A stretch of DNA of 37,440 bases from CAZJHD01 sp964545855 (lineage in GTDB: Bacteria > Planctomycetota > UBA1135 > JACQFD01), in contig CAZJHD010000042.1 of assembly GCA_964545855.1 (NCBI GenBank), positions 1 to 37,440 on the forward strand, given 5' to 3'. The notes beneath the pieces are model-generated. The model saw nothing but the letters and a program-made list of their open reading frames with translations, ran no database searches and was not told the origin of the DNA. Below are positions 17,501 through 26,000 of the stretch, one piece after another. The position numbers and the translations under genes were made by a program. How positions within the stretch are numbered: the stretch's first letter is position 1; each line of letters begins with the position of its first letter.

Positions 17501-17720
17501 CGACGCGCTGCGCGCCGACCTGCGCCTCGAGATCCCGATGCCGCAGCTCCGGCGCGCCGTGCGCGAGCGGCTCCGCTCCGTGCTCGCGGCGAGCCATCCG
17601 GAGCTCGCGATCGTCGATCCGCAGGAGGACGACGACGTGCGCGCGGCCGTCGAGGCCCTCGCCCCCGGCATGGGTCTCGACCTCGCGACGATCCCCGAGT
17701 GGGAAGACCTCGCGCGGTAG
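14580..17720 (+). CDS. Exported HEAT-repeat/PDZ/S41 (carboxy-terminal processing) protease
   Basis: 1046 residues. A signal peptide is clear (hydrophobic core 10-20, likely cleavage after A25 in GGAAAA-QDD). Residues about 45-480 are HEAT-like helical repeats (for example DPVAREAAATALVEAGD and later SVRARAAHCLGHLGDVAAIDALVASL). A PDZ domain lies at about 640-725 (GPAHRAGLRRGDKVVSLNGE). The S41 protease domain follows with VGYLRLQQF, VLDLRNNPGGTVVDA, the catalytic serine S842 in CSASASEMTSG and the lysine K867 in TWGKG. The 25-residue spacing equals that of E. coli Prc (S430/K455), so it should be active. It probably trims or degrades envelope proteins, with the HEAT part as a substrate or partner platform (inference). 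A 59-bp gap separates it from the next gene, whose protein begins with the same MHL start and also has a signal peptide. Confidence 0.93.
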   Translation: MHLPPPFRSALLVLLPVLVGGAAAAQDDPFEEIAVQAPKAETPPPDVDRWIGELRSSDPVAREAAATALVEAGDAGLSAVRRLLAEAPPVAVELAARRVFGAIAGLSPEDADRVEERLREHAESGVADPSALAREILEIGDEAARHALRTARSLGPSPALDAVSRRLQALRAVRDLAQGHNRRDRAVRALHALGEPIVEELASIAASDDLESTWRLVASERLLHAGGLRALDPVLRIVDPSEPEITALLLPWIASVAPAARFADIAAALSPVLERDSALEMILAPLVERVPLETLRASLARAGSDGQRSLAALGLGLRRDRDARDGLKTALGSSPRVAESALVALGRIGDAADLDSVAGALRRDETAVRRAALSALATIGGNRAIGWASAALADGDASVRARAAHCLGHLGDVAAIDALVASLGDRDPSVLAAAAASLARITGEGLATALSVSSERERDETRTAWSSWLETRRKDAAKATPSGTESRPAGAAVAALAPEGARVLRELAGVLKASFRPYGDLKEKKSTDPSALAAAARAAMRELVDRTADPDDPDRLPMELAREGKAILELALDRGAFDAPDQLAQRVGSLPIGLSERDYALLVYEAARAMVSSLGDRFTRMSMIENAAGEVMPKQLPSLFGQQETTGLMLKKTDSGALVEFVFALGPAHRAGLRRGDKVVSLNGELALSMDESKLHRTAGKSVDLTVLRDGWTRPVAFHLEPERMDPKATVRAAMLPGGVGYLRLQQFELGCAQDLEWALRDLEKNGLKGLVLDLRNNPGGTVVDAIAIVDKFVPKGKTITTTWTNASGDAKDHDEQKYESTDSEADRAYPVAVLVNECSASASEMTSGALQDLERATIVGRTTWGKGIGQSQAGVRGLPRSSLFGKTAATLSLGVTVLEYFLPTGRSIQGIGVQPDVPVQEPLLLGDRFELLVRARDAERTGLFVDALVAAGSEEALALARFDAWDASLYSGLDALRADLRLEIPMPQLRRAVRERLRSVLAASHPELAIVDPQEDDDVRAAVEALAPGMGLDLATIPEWEDLAR

Positions 17721-17779
17721 AACGCTGTCCGTCCCGTCCTCTCGACTCATTCCACCGACTCCGTCCCCTTCGACGCCCC

Positions 17780-20086
17780 ATGCATCTCCTCTCGCCGCGG
17801 CTCGTGGCACCTTGGCTCTCGGTCCTCGCGCCCCTCGCGCTCCTCGCCACGCCTCAGGACGCCGCGGCCCCCGCCGCGCAACCTCCCGCAGCGGCCTCGG
17901 CCGCGACGACGGCGCGCCGAGCGCCCGCCGCCGAGCTCCCGCCGGACACGCTGGCGCATCTGGAGGTCGCCGCCGGAGCGGACGCGGCGCGCTGGCTCGA
18001 CGGCACGGCTCTGATGGCCTGCCTGCGCGACGAGACGATGCAGGAGTTCATCGCGCCCTCGCTGAAGGCGATTCGCGAGGACCTGCAGTTCCTCATGCGG
18101 AAGGCGCCCGAGGCCTACGGCCTGCTGTTCCGCGAGGCCCCGGGTCGCGTGACGTGCAGCCTCCTCTCCGTCGATCCGCTCGCCGAGGACGAGGACGAGC
18201 GGGCGACGCTCGTCATGACGGCGGAGCTCCCGGGCCGAGCCGGCGCGATCTTCGCGCTCGCCGTGGAGAAGATCCGCGAGGAGAACGAGGGCGACGTGCT
18301 CGAGATCGAGATCGCCGGGCGCAAGGCGATCGTGCCCTCGCCGGAGGACGAGGACGCTCCTCCCGTCGCGATCGTCCTCGACGGCGAGCGACTCGTGCTC
18401 GCCCTCGGGAAGGACGTGGCCCAGCAGCTCCTCGCGCCGCGCGTGGAGTCGCTGGCCTCGAGCGAGGCCTATCGCGAGGTTGTGCGGGGGCTCGACACGC
18501 CGGAGCCGCTCCTCTTCGGCTACGCCAACATGAAGCTCGTCCTCGACCGCATCACCGACGGCATCCGGCGCGCGGCGAGCGAGCTGGAGGACGAGGAGGC
18601 GCGCAAGCAGATGGAGCTCGCCGCCGAGGGCTCCTTCCAGTCACCCGCCATGAAGGGCATGCGTTCGGCGGGGATCGCCTGGGGCGTCGAGGGCGAATCG
18701 CTGCGCGACCGGATGTTCTTCGCCATGACGATCCCGCCGGAGGATCGGCCGAACACCGGGCCCGTGGGCGACGCCCTCGTGCGGCACACGCCGCTCGTCT
18801 CCGCCGAGGCCGACCTCCTCGCGACGGGCTTCGTCGACGTCGCCGACCAGCTCGCACGGATGCGGAAGGAGATGGACCGCACGGCGGCGCTGGCCAAGGC
18901 GAAGGGGCTCGAAACCCCCGAGAACCAGATCGCAGGAGCGCTCGACGCCGTGCGAACGACGAGCGGCATCGACCTCGAGAAGGAGCTGATCCCGGCCCTC
19001 GGCAACCACTGGACCTGGAGCGTCGAGCTGCCGGTGACGAACCTCACGATTCCTTCCGTCGGCATCGTGCTCGATCTGAAGGACCCGAAGGCGATCGAGG
19101 CGATCCTCGCGAAGCTCGTCGAGAACGACGACCGGATCGACGTGCTGAACTTCGAGAAGTCGACGTTCCAGGACCACGAGCTCGTGACGGCGAAGCTCGT
19201 GAACGCGGCGATGCCGATCCTCCCGACCGGCTGCGTCCACGAGGGCCGGCTCCTCCTCGCGCTGACGCCCACGGCCATGAAATCGACGCTCGCGGCCATC
19301 GCCGACGGGAAGACGATGGCGAAGGACCCGCGGATCGCGAGCTTCCTCGCCGACACGCCGCCCGAGGTGTCGGGCGCCCTCTGGCTCGACGTGGGCGGGA
19401 GCTTCCGCTGGCTCTACGGCTTCGTCGGCGTCGCGCTGAGCGCCCTGCGCATGCAGGGAGTCGAACTCGGGGAGCGCTTCGACCCGTCCCTGCTCCCGCC
19501 GGGCGACGTGATCGCCGACTACCTCGGCACCGGCGTCGGCGTGACCCGCGAGGTCGACGGCGGATTCCTCCTCGAGGGCCGCTCCGCGCTCGGCAATCCG
19601 GTGACGGGCGTCCTCCTCGGACTCGGCGGCATGGCGGGGCTCATGGGCGCCTCCGAGGGGCTCCGCGTCGCCGTCGCCGAGGCGAAGGAGACGCAGAGCC
19701 GCGAGAACCTCGAGGCGATCGCGCAGGCCATGGAGGCCTACCGCGGCACCGTCGGCGGCGGCTCCTATCCGACGAGCCTCGTGCATCTGGTCGATCGGGG
19801 AATGCTGATGGACCCCTCGAAGCTCCTCGACCCCGCCGACCCGAAGCCGAAGCGGCTCCGCGCCGGGAACGACGAGCGCCTCGCCGTCTCCTACGAGATC
19901 GTCTCCGCCGATTCGCTGCCGGCGGGCGCGCGCGGCGCCTGGGCCGCCGAGGCGAAGGCGATCCTCGTCACGCGCGAGGGATGGCACCGCTACGCCGGAG
20001 GCAAGGCCCGCCTCGCCATCGCCCTCGGCACGGACGACGCCTACGTCACGTCGGTCTCCGAGGAGAGCTGGACGCAGAAGAGGTAG
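17780..20086 (+). CDS. Exported DUF3352-like protein with a pilin-like C-terminal module
   Basis: 768 residues. It starts MHLLSPRLVAPWLSVLAPLALLATPQD, a signal peptide followed by an Ala/Pro-rich linker. Residues about 50-600 form a long alpha/beta region resembling the DUF3352-type exported proteins common in Planctomycetota (recall, not checked), with no catalytic motif that I recognise. A hydrophobic segment at about 607-627 (NPVTGVLLGLGGMAGLMG) is followed by AKETQSRENLEAIAQAMEAY and then SYPTSLVHLVDRGML. That pattern is the one seen in pseudopilin-like proteins after their N-terminal helix, including the late LAVSYEIV and GWHRYAGG strands. The pilin-like module is therefore internal, with no prepilin leader. 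The gene follows the S41 protease in the same direction. It converges on the TPR gene with a 30-bp gap. Confidence 0.8.
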   Translation: MHLLSPRLVAPWLSVLAPLALLATPQDAAAPAAQPPAAASAATTARRAPAAELPPDTLAHLEVAAGADAARWLDGTALMACLRDETMQEFIAPSLKAIREDLQFLMRKAPEAYGLLFREAPGRVTCSLLSVDPLAEDEDERATLVMTAELPGRAGAIFALAVEKIREENEGDVLEIEIAGRKAIVPSPEDEDAPPVAIVLDGERLVLALGKDVAQQLLAPRVESLASSEAYREVVRGLDTPEPLLFGYANMKLVLDRITDGIRRAASELEDEEARKQMELAAEGSFQSPAMKGMRSAGIAWGVEGESLRDRMFFAMTIPPEDRPNTGPVGDALVRHTPLVSAEADLLATGFVDVADQLARMRKEMDRTAALAKAKGLETPENQIAGALDAVRTTSGIDLEKELIPALGNHWTWSVELPVTNLTIPSVGIVLDLKDPKAIEAILAKLVENDDRIDVLNFEKSTFQDHELVTAKLVNAAMPILPTGCVHEGRLLLALTPTAMKSTLAAIADGKTMAKDPRIASFLADTPPEVSGALWLDVGGSFRWLYGFVGVALSALRMQGVELGERFDPSLLPPGDVIADYLGTGVGVTREVDGGFLLEGRSALGNPVTGVLLGLGGMAGLMGASEGLRVAVAEAKETQSRENLEAIAQAMEAYRGTVGGGSYPTSLVHLVDRGMLMDPSKLLDPADPKPKRLRAGNDERLAVSYEIVSADSLPAGARGAWAAEAKAILVTREGWHRYAGGKARLAIALGTDDAYVTSVSEESWTQKR

Positions 20087-20116
20087 CGGCGGCCTCAGGC
20101 GCCGGCGCGATCGAGA

Positions 20117-20710
20117 TCACACCGCGTCCTCCGGGCGCCGCGGGCAGTCGCGGCGCCCGGCGCGCACGTCGCCGACGATCGCCGCGAGCCGCGCCGTGAG
20201 CGCGTTCGACGGATCGCGGCCGAGGGCGTCCCGGACGATCGGCTCCGCCACGTCGGGGTGACCCGCCAGCAGGTGCGAGAGCGCGAGGTTCGCGCGCAGG
20301 CCCGGATCGTCGGGCGACGCGCGGAGCGCGCTCTCCGCGAAGCCGATCGCCTCCTCCGGCGCGCCGCTCTCCATCGCCTCGATGCAGGCCTCCCGCGCGA
20401 CGTCGGGCTGCGGGCCCGCGAGGTCGTGGGCGCGGCGGAGGTATCCGAGCGCCGTCGCGTGCTCCTCGAGCCGCTGATGCACCTTCGCGAGCGCGAAGAG
20501 CGCGGGCCAGTTCTCCGGCACGAGGCGCAGCGCCGCGCGGAAGAGCCCGGCCGCCCTGCGGAGCTGCCAGCGCCCCCACCAGCCGAGCACCGGGATGGGC
20601 CTCCCTCCGAGGACGATCCGCGGCTCCGCGAGCTTCCACGCGTGCTCGTAGAGGCGGTCGTGGCGGGCCGCCACGTCGGGCGGGAGCCGCCGTGCGGCGG
20701 GATCGGCCAT
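20117..20710 (-). CDS. TPR-repeat protein
   Basis: 197 residues, predicted cytosolic. Helical pairs typical of tetratricopeptide repeats run from about residue 55 to 180: LFRAALRLVPENWPALFALAKVHQRL, then ATALGYLRRAHDLAGPQPDVAREACIEAME, EAIGFAESALRASPDDPGLRANLALSHLLAGH and VAEPIVRDALGRDPSNALTARLAAIV. The N-terminus carries VLGGRPIPVLGWWGRW, a hydrophobic Trp-rich stretch too short to call a membrane helix. The start at 20710 is supported by a strong GAGGAGA ribosome site, which is rare in this window. Such proteins act as protein-protein scaffolds; the partner is unknown. Confidence 0.85.
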   Translation of the reverse strand: MADPAARRLPPDVAARHDRLYEHAWKLAEPRIVLGGRPIPVLGWWGRWQLRRAAGLFRAALRLVPENWPALFALAKVHQRLEEHATALGYLRRAHDLAGPQPDVAREACIEAMESGAPEEAIGFAESALRASPDDPGLRANLALSHLLAGHPDVAEPIVRDALGRDPSNALTARLAAIVGDVRAGRRDCPRRPEDAV

Positions 20711-20715
20711 CGCGG

Positions 20716-20722
20716 TCTCCTC
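20716..20722 (-). promoter_or_regulatory. Strong Shine-Dalgarno site of the TPR gene
   Basis: GAGGAGA on the minus strand, 5 nt before the ATG at 20710. It fixes this start against longer upstream frames. A CAGAAT hexamer at 20737-20742 on the same strand is a possible -10 element. Confidence 0.6.
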
Positions 20723-20828
20723 GTGAGAACCTCTCGATTCTGCGCTCCGCGAGGGGGCTCGGCACGAAGGAAGCGGAAACGTCGGGCGCCCGGCGTGCAT
20801 CGACGGCGATTCACCGTTCCCGCTCCCC

Positions 20829-21392
20829 ATGCCCGCATTCCCCGTCCATACGCTCGCGACCGCTCCGCTCGAGGCGCGCGCCGTCCTCGTGCGCGTCGAG
20901 GACCGCCTCGGCTTCGTGCCGCGCCTCCAGGGAGCGATGGCCGACGCGCCCGCCGTGCTCGAGGCCGATGCGGCGCTCACGGCATGCCTCGATGCGACGA
21001 GCCTCGCACCCGTCGAGCTGCACGTCGCGCGCCTCGCCGCGAGCGTGGAGAACGCGAGCGCCTACGGAGTCGCGGCGGCGACGGTCGAAGCGCGAGCCGC
21101 CGGCGTCCCAGAGACGGTCCTCGAGGCCGTGCGCGGGGCCCGCGAGATCGACGACCCGCGCCTCGAGGTGCTCCGGCTCTTCACGAAGGGCGCCGTCCGC
21201 CTGCGAGGACGTCTCAACGCGGGCCCGATCGAGGCATTCCTCTCCTTCGGCTATTCCACGCGGCAGGTGCAGGAGGTGCTGCTCGTGGTCGCCGCGCGCC
21301 TGCTCGCCGATTCGATCGCCCACGTCGCGCGCTCGGAGACCGACGGAGCCTTCGGCTCCGGGAGGTGGTCGCCGGGGGGCCCCCCCGACTGA
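20829..21392 (+). CDS. Carboxymuconolactone decarboxylase/AhpD-fold protein with its catalytic residues lost
   Basis: 187 residues. The whole length follows peroxidase-related CMD proteins: LGFVPRLQGAMADAPAVLEA, TSLAPVELHVARLAASVENA, VPETVLEAVRGAREIDDPRLEVLRLFTKGAVRLRGR and FLSFGYSTRQVQEVLLVVAARLLADSIAHVA. In active relatives the core reads ENGCxYCxxAH. Here it reads ENASAYGVAAA, so both redox cysteines (to S77 and G80) and the proton-relay histidine (to A84) are gone. It is unlikely to work as an AhpD-type peroxidase or disulfide reductase and may keep only the fold as a structural or binding protein. No ribosome site precedes the ATG. It is divergent from the TPR gene over 118 bp. The last codons contain a G6C7 tract. 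Confidence 0.85.
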   Translation: MPAFPVHTLATAPLEARAVLVRVEDRLGFVPRLQGAMADAPAVLEADAALTACLDATSLAPVELHVARLAASVENASAYGVAAATVEARAAGVPETVLEAVRGAREIDDPRLEVLRLFTKGAVRLRGRLNAGPIEAFLSFGYSTRQVQEVLLVVAARLLADSIAHVARSETDGAFGSGRWSPGGPPD

Positions 21393-21427
21393 CCGAGCTG
21401 CGCTCGCCCGGCGTGACCGGCGCGGAC

Positions 21428-21504
21428 ACTGGCCCCGAATCATTCACATCCTCTCGAAAGCCCGCCGAGCGCGTCCCCGCGGCGTGCACTGATTCGGGGC
21501 CAGT
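21428..21504. repeat. REPIN-like palindrome A
   Basis: Two perfect 15-nt arms, ACTGGCCCCGAATCA (21428-21442) and its reverse complement (21490-21504), enclose a 47-nt loop. It lies between the AhpD-fold gene and the GNAT gene. The arm matches that of palindrome B at 13 of 15 positions, and both differences are compensated on the other arm. A terminator is the alternative, but there is no T-run after it. Confidence 0.8.
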
Positions 21505-21534
21505 CTCCCCGTTCCGCCTCTGGGCGCCGTGCCG

Positions 21535-21540
21535 TAGCGT
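21535..21540 (+). promoter_or_regulatory. Candidate -10 element TAGCGT of the GNAT-hydrolase operon
   Basis: TAGCGT ends only 8 nt before the GTG at 21549. If it is the -10 box, transcription would start at or next to the start codon, giving a leaderless mRNA. Confidence 0.35.
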
Positions 21541-21548
21541 TCGCCCTC

Positions 21549-22007
21549 GTGACGCTCCGCCTCCGCAATGCGCGCCCCGAGGACGCCGCCGCCCTCGCAC
21601 GGCTCGGCGAGCAGCTCGGCGGCACGCCGGCGCCGCAGGACGTCGCGCGCCACCTCCAACGCCTCGTGGAGCTGGGGCACGCCGAGATCACGGTCGCCGA
21701 GCTCGACGGCGAGGTGGTCGGCTTCGGCCACGTGCGCCTCGACGCCGACCTCCGGGGCGGCCCCTTCGCCGAGCTCGTGGAGCTGGTCGTCGACGAAGGC
21801 CGCCGCAGCGCCGGCGTCGGCGCGGCGCTGCTGCGGCGCGCCGAGGCGTGGGGACGCGCGCAGTCGCTCCCCTGGATGCGCGTCCGCTCCCGCACGACGC
21901 GCACGCGCGCCCACGCGTTCTACCTGCGCCACGGATACGCGCTGCAGAAGCAGCAGTGCGTCTTCGTGCGCGCGCTCGCCGACTCCGCGGGAGCCGAGCC
22001 GGGATGA
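21549..22007 (+). CDS. GNAT-family N-acetyltransferase
   Basis: 152 residues. It should transfer an acetyl group from acetyl-CoA to an amine; the substrate is unknown. The fold is readable: beta1 MTLRLRNARPEDAAALARL, strand ITVAELDGEVVGFGHVRL, the motif-A strand-helix ELVELVVDEGRRSAGVGAALLRRAEAWGRAQ with the CoA-pyrophosphate loop RRSAGVGA, and the closing RTRAHAFYLRHGYALQKQQCVFVRAL. It starts at a GTG with no ribosome site. The stop overlaps the ATG of the hydrolase gene (ATGA at 22004-22007), so the two were built as a coupled pair. Confidence 0.92.
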   Translation: MTLRLRNARPEDAAALARLGEQLGGTPAPQDVARHLQRLVELGHAEITVAELDGEVVGFGHVRLDADLRGGPFAELVELVVDEGRRSAGVGAALLRRAEAWGRAQSLPWMRVRSRTTRTRAHAFYLRHGYALQKQQCVFVRALADSAGAEPG

Positions 22008-22882
22008 GCCGCTCCGCCGCGTTCCTCGCGACGCCCGCCGGCCTCGCATCGCTCCTCGCGCTCGGCTGCGCCTCCGGCCCGCCGGCGGCGGCGCCGGCCG
22101 CCCCCGCACCGTCGGAGATCGAGGCGACGGTCCGCGGCTTCGCCGTACGCGCGATCGTCCTGGGCGCGGGCCCCGAGACGGTGCTCTTCGTCCATGGATG
22201 GTGCGGCAACGCGCGGTTCTGGTCCGAGTCCCAGGAAGCGCTCGCCCCCTTCGCGCGCGCCGTCGCCATCGACCTGCCGGGCCATGGCCGCAGCGAGGCG
22301 CCCCACGTCAACTAAGACTTCGACTTCCTCGCCGAGGCGATCGTCGCCGTGCTCGACGCGGCCGGCGCCGGGCACGCGACGCTCGTCGGTCACAGCCTCG
22401 GCGCCGGCGTGATCCGCCACGTGCAGCGCCTCCACCCCGAGCGCGTGCGTGCCCTCGTGCTCGTCGACGGACGCATCCAGCTCCTCGGCACGCCCGAGAG
22501 CCTGGAAGCCTTCGTCGCGCCCTTCCGCGGGCCCGAGTTCCCGCTGGCGCTGGAGCGGTTCGTCGAGGTCCTCGAGCCGGGCGACGACCGCCGGCGGCTC
22601 CGCGAGTGGATCTTCACCGAGGCGATGCGCACGCCCCGGCACGTCGCCGTGAGCGCGCTCGAGCGCTCCCTCGACCCCGAGCTCTTCCCCGAGACGTCGA
22701 TCCCGGTGCCGGTCCTCGCGATCCGCGCGCGCGCGTTCCTCGGCTCCACGGAGGAGGCGTTCGTTCGGCGCGTCGCGCCCGATCTCCGATGGATCGTGTG
22801 GGAGGACGCGGGCCACTTCCCGATGCTGGAACGACCCGAGGCCTTCGCGGCGGAGCTCCTCGGGTTCCTCCGGCAGCTCTGA
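22004..22882 (+). pseudogene. Lipoprotein alpha/beta hydrolase interrupted by an in-frame TAA
   Basis: The frame begins MSRSAAFLATPAGLASLLALGCASG, a lipoprotein signal with lipobox ALGC, then an Ala/Pro linker and a complete alpha/beta-hydrolase pattern: oxyanion-hole FVHGWCGN, DLPGHGRSEAP, nucleophile elbow VGHSLGAGV and C-terminal EDAGHFPMLERPE with the catalytic His. A TAA at 22313-22315 follows HVN and splits it into a 103-residue front and the rest. The same frame continues with FDFLAEAIVAVLDA at once, so no frameshift is involved. One base, the A at 22315, makes the stop; TAC or TAT (Tyr) would restore 292 residues. The nucleophile and His lie after the stop, so the truncated product cannot be a working hydrolase unless the stop is read through or is a sequencing error. 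Confidence 0.8.
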
Positions 22883-22941
22883 GCTTCGACTCGCGCGCCT
22901 GCGCCCGCCGCACGACGAGGCTCGGTACGGGCACCGTTGGG

Positions 22942-22960
22942 TCGCGGGCGCAGCCCGCGA
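22942..22960. terminator. Perfect 8-bp hairpin after the hydrolase gene
   Basis: TCGCGGGC (22942-22949) and GCCCGCGA (22953-22960) pair around a 3-nt loop 60 nt after the hydrolase stop. There is no T-run, so an intrinsic terminator is possible but unproven. It abuts palindrome B. Confidence 0.4.
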
Positions 22961-22961
22961 T

Positions 22962-23044
22962 CGAGACTGGCACCGATTCATTCACGCCCCGGGGCGCGGG
23001 CCGGCGCGCCCCCTCGTGTCGTGAATGAATCGGTGCCAGTCTCG
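22962..23044. repeat. REPIN-like palindrome B
   Basis: Two perfect 25-nt arms (22962-22986 and 23020-23044) enclose a 33-nt GC-rich loop. The core ACTGGCACCGATTCA is the same element as in palindrome A with two changes, each mirrored on the opposite arm. It sits 47 nt before the ATG of the sigma-fusion gene, so it may also affect that gene's transcript. Confidence 0.85.
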
Positions 23045-23091
23045 GGGAATCGCGTTGCGCTCTCGCGGCGTTGCGACCACCGACTCTCGTC

Positions 23092-26000
23092 ATGCGATCC
23101 TCGTCCCTGGGCGACCTCTTCGTGCGCTTCCGCGACCACGGAGACATCGGCGCCTTCGCCGCGCTCTTCGATCGGACGGCCGGCGATCTCCGGCGCGTCG
23201 CGCGCAGCGTCGCGCGAGACGCGGCGGAGGCCGACGACCTCCTCCAGGGCGCCTACCTGAAGGCGATCGAGTCCGCGCCGAGCTACGACGCGGCGCGGCC
23301 GGTCGAGCCCTGGCTCGTCGGCATCCTCCTGAACTGCGCGCGCAACGCGCGGCGGCGCCGCCGGCCGACGGCGGACCTCGACGGGGAGTCGCTCCCCGCG
23401 AGCGCCGATCCTTCCCGCGAGGCGGAATCGCGGGAGCTCGAGGAGTCGCTCGCCGCCGCGCTCGCGCGGCTGCCGCGCGGCGACCGCGACGTGCTCGCGC
23501 CCCACCTGAGCCAGGGGAAATCGGGCGCCGAGATCGCGCGCGAGGTCGGGCGATCGCCCGGCGTCGTCCGCATGCAGATCCATCGAGGCCTCGCGCGGCT
23601 GCGCCGGCTGCTTCCGGCGGGCCACGTCGCCGGCGCGGCCCTGCCGATCGGCCTCGGCGCGCCGGAGCTGCAGTCGCTCCGGCTGCGCGTCCTCGAGGCG
23701 GCTGCCGTTCGGGCCGCAACCCTTCCCGCCGGGGCGCTCGCCGCCGGAGGCGCACTCGTGAGTCAGAAAGCCGTCGTCGCGATCCTCGCCGCCGCCCTCC
23801 TCCTCGCGGGGTTCCTCCTTTGGAACCCCGGGACTCCCCCGGCTTCCCCGCCCGCGGCGACCTCCGGCGCGGCGGGCGCGCCGCAGCTCGCGGACCCGAC
23901 GGCCCCGCCGGGCGCCGCCTCGCTCTCCCCTGCCGCCACCGATCGCGTCGCCGCCGAGCCGAGGCCCGAGGGCGCCGCCGTCTCCGTCGCCGCGGCGCTC
24001 TCGGGGATCACCGGGCGCGTCGTCGAGGAGGACGGCCGGCCCGTCGCGGATGCGGCGGTCGCGCTCCTCGAGCTCCGCCCCGCACGACTCTTCCCGCAGA
24101 TCCAGGTCTCGGCCGTCGAGCTGCCGCACGGAGACGAGCTGGCCCTCGGGCGCACGCGCACCGCGGACGATGGGCGATTCCGCTTGCAGGGCGCTCGCAC
24201 GCTCGGCGCCCACGCCCTCTCGATCGCCGCCGGCGGCCGCCGCGCGCTTCGCGGGATCGACCGGGCGCTCCCCGGAGGCACGACGACGGACCTCGGCGAC
24301 TTCGTCCTCGAGACGGGCGCGACGCTCACGGGACACGTCGTCGACGAAGACGGAGCCCCCGTCGCCGGCGCGCGCGTTCGCGCACTGCCGATGCCGCTCG
24401 GGATGCACCCCGACGATCTCCGCGGCCTGCAGGATCTCCGCGAGGGCTGCGCCCTCGTGCTCGGAGACCGCGGAGACCTCGCCGTGCTCGAGCTCCCGGC
24501 CTGGATCGACCGTCTCCTGCGGGAGCTGCCGCTCCCCGAGACGGCGAGCGGCACCGACGGGAGCTTCTCGCTCGCCGGCGTTGCTCCCGGCGAGGTCTCG
24601 GTGGTGGTCGATCGCCGCGGCGCGTCGGGCGTCGTCGGCGCACCGTTCGAGGTCCACGCGGGCCGCCGCAGCGACCTCGGCGCGGTCGCGCTTCGCCGCG
24701 GACGAAGCGTCCGAGGGCGTGTCGAAGCCGCGGGGGGCGAGCCCGCCGCCGGCGTCGAAGTCGCCGTCGCCGCCGTGTCGGGAATCCACGGCCTCGGCGT
24801 CCTGCAGCCCGCGGGTCGAACGGACTCTTCGGGCCGCTTCGCGCTGGAGGGTCTGCCGCGCGACGGCACGCTCGCCTTCGCGCTGCGGCGCGCCGAAGGA
24901 GCCCCCTGGGAGATCGTCGCCGACGACGGCCGCGGCGGCCCCGAAGGCGCGCGGCTCCCGCTGCACGCGAGCGCGACGCTCGAGCTGGAGGTCGCCGGCG
25001 CCGAGGGCGAGCCCCTCGACGAGATCTCGGTCCTCTGGGCGCCCGCCTCCCACGCGCTCCGCGACTCGGAGCTCCGGTCGGTGATGCGGCTCGCGCGCGC
25101 CGACGCCGAAGCGCTCGGCAACGGCCTGCATCGCGTCGCGGGCCTTCCCAAGGGCGCCTGCCGGATCCTCCTGTCGGGACCGGGGATTCCTCCACTCGAG
25201 CGCGAGGTCGAGCTCGTCGAGGGGACGACGCGGCTGCGCCTCGAAGTCCCCGCCACGCGCGCGATCGCCCTGCGCGTGCTCGACGCCGCCTCCGGCGCTC
25301 CGGTGGAGGGCGCGTGGACGGCCGTCGCGCGCTCCCGGCGCGGCGAGCCGCTCGTGGCGGCGCGCCACACGGACGGATCGGGGAGCGCGCGGCTCGAGCC
25401 CGTTCCCGCCGGCCCGGCGGAGTGTCTCCTCCTCGTGCATCACCCGGGCTACGCCGACGTCGCTCTCGCCCTCGGCGACGTGCCCGACGGCGCGGGCCCC
25501 TTCGAGGTCCGCCTCGGCCACGGCGCCGCGATCGAAGGGCGGCTCACGATCGACGGCCGACCTCCGGACCGCCCCCTCCTCGTGGCGCTGCGGCCCTGGA
25601 GGTCGAAGGTCTCGCTCGGCGCGAGCGTCGTGCTGCACGACAGCACCGATCCGGACGGACGATTCCGCTTCGACCGCGTGCCGGCGGGCTCGCACCGCTG
25701 GCAGGTGGCGGAGCGTTTCTTCGGCGCCGACCTCCTCTCGCTCGCGCTGAGCGGCGAGCTCGCGCAGCTCTACGACGCGGACAAGGGCGCGCTCGAGATC
25801 CGTTTCGCGGACGGAGAGGTGGAGCTCCGCGATGGCGAGACGAGGAAGCTCGACGTGCCGTTGCGCTCGCACGACCTGCCGCGGAGCGGCGTCGTCCACG
25901 GCGTCGTCACGGTGGACGGCGCCCCCGCGCCGGGCCTCCGCGTCGTCGCCGACGCCGAGGACCGCCGCCACTTCTCGCGATCGGGCTCCGACGGCTCCTT

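Noticed and set aside
22883..23091. Palindromes A, B and C as simple intrinsic terminators
   Set aside because: None is followed by a T-run, the stems are far longer than needed, and A and B share a sequence family. A terminating side effect is still possible.
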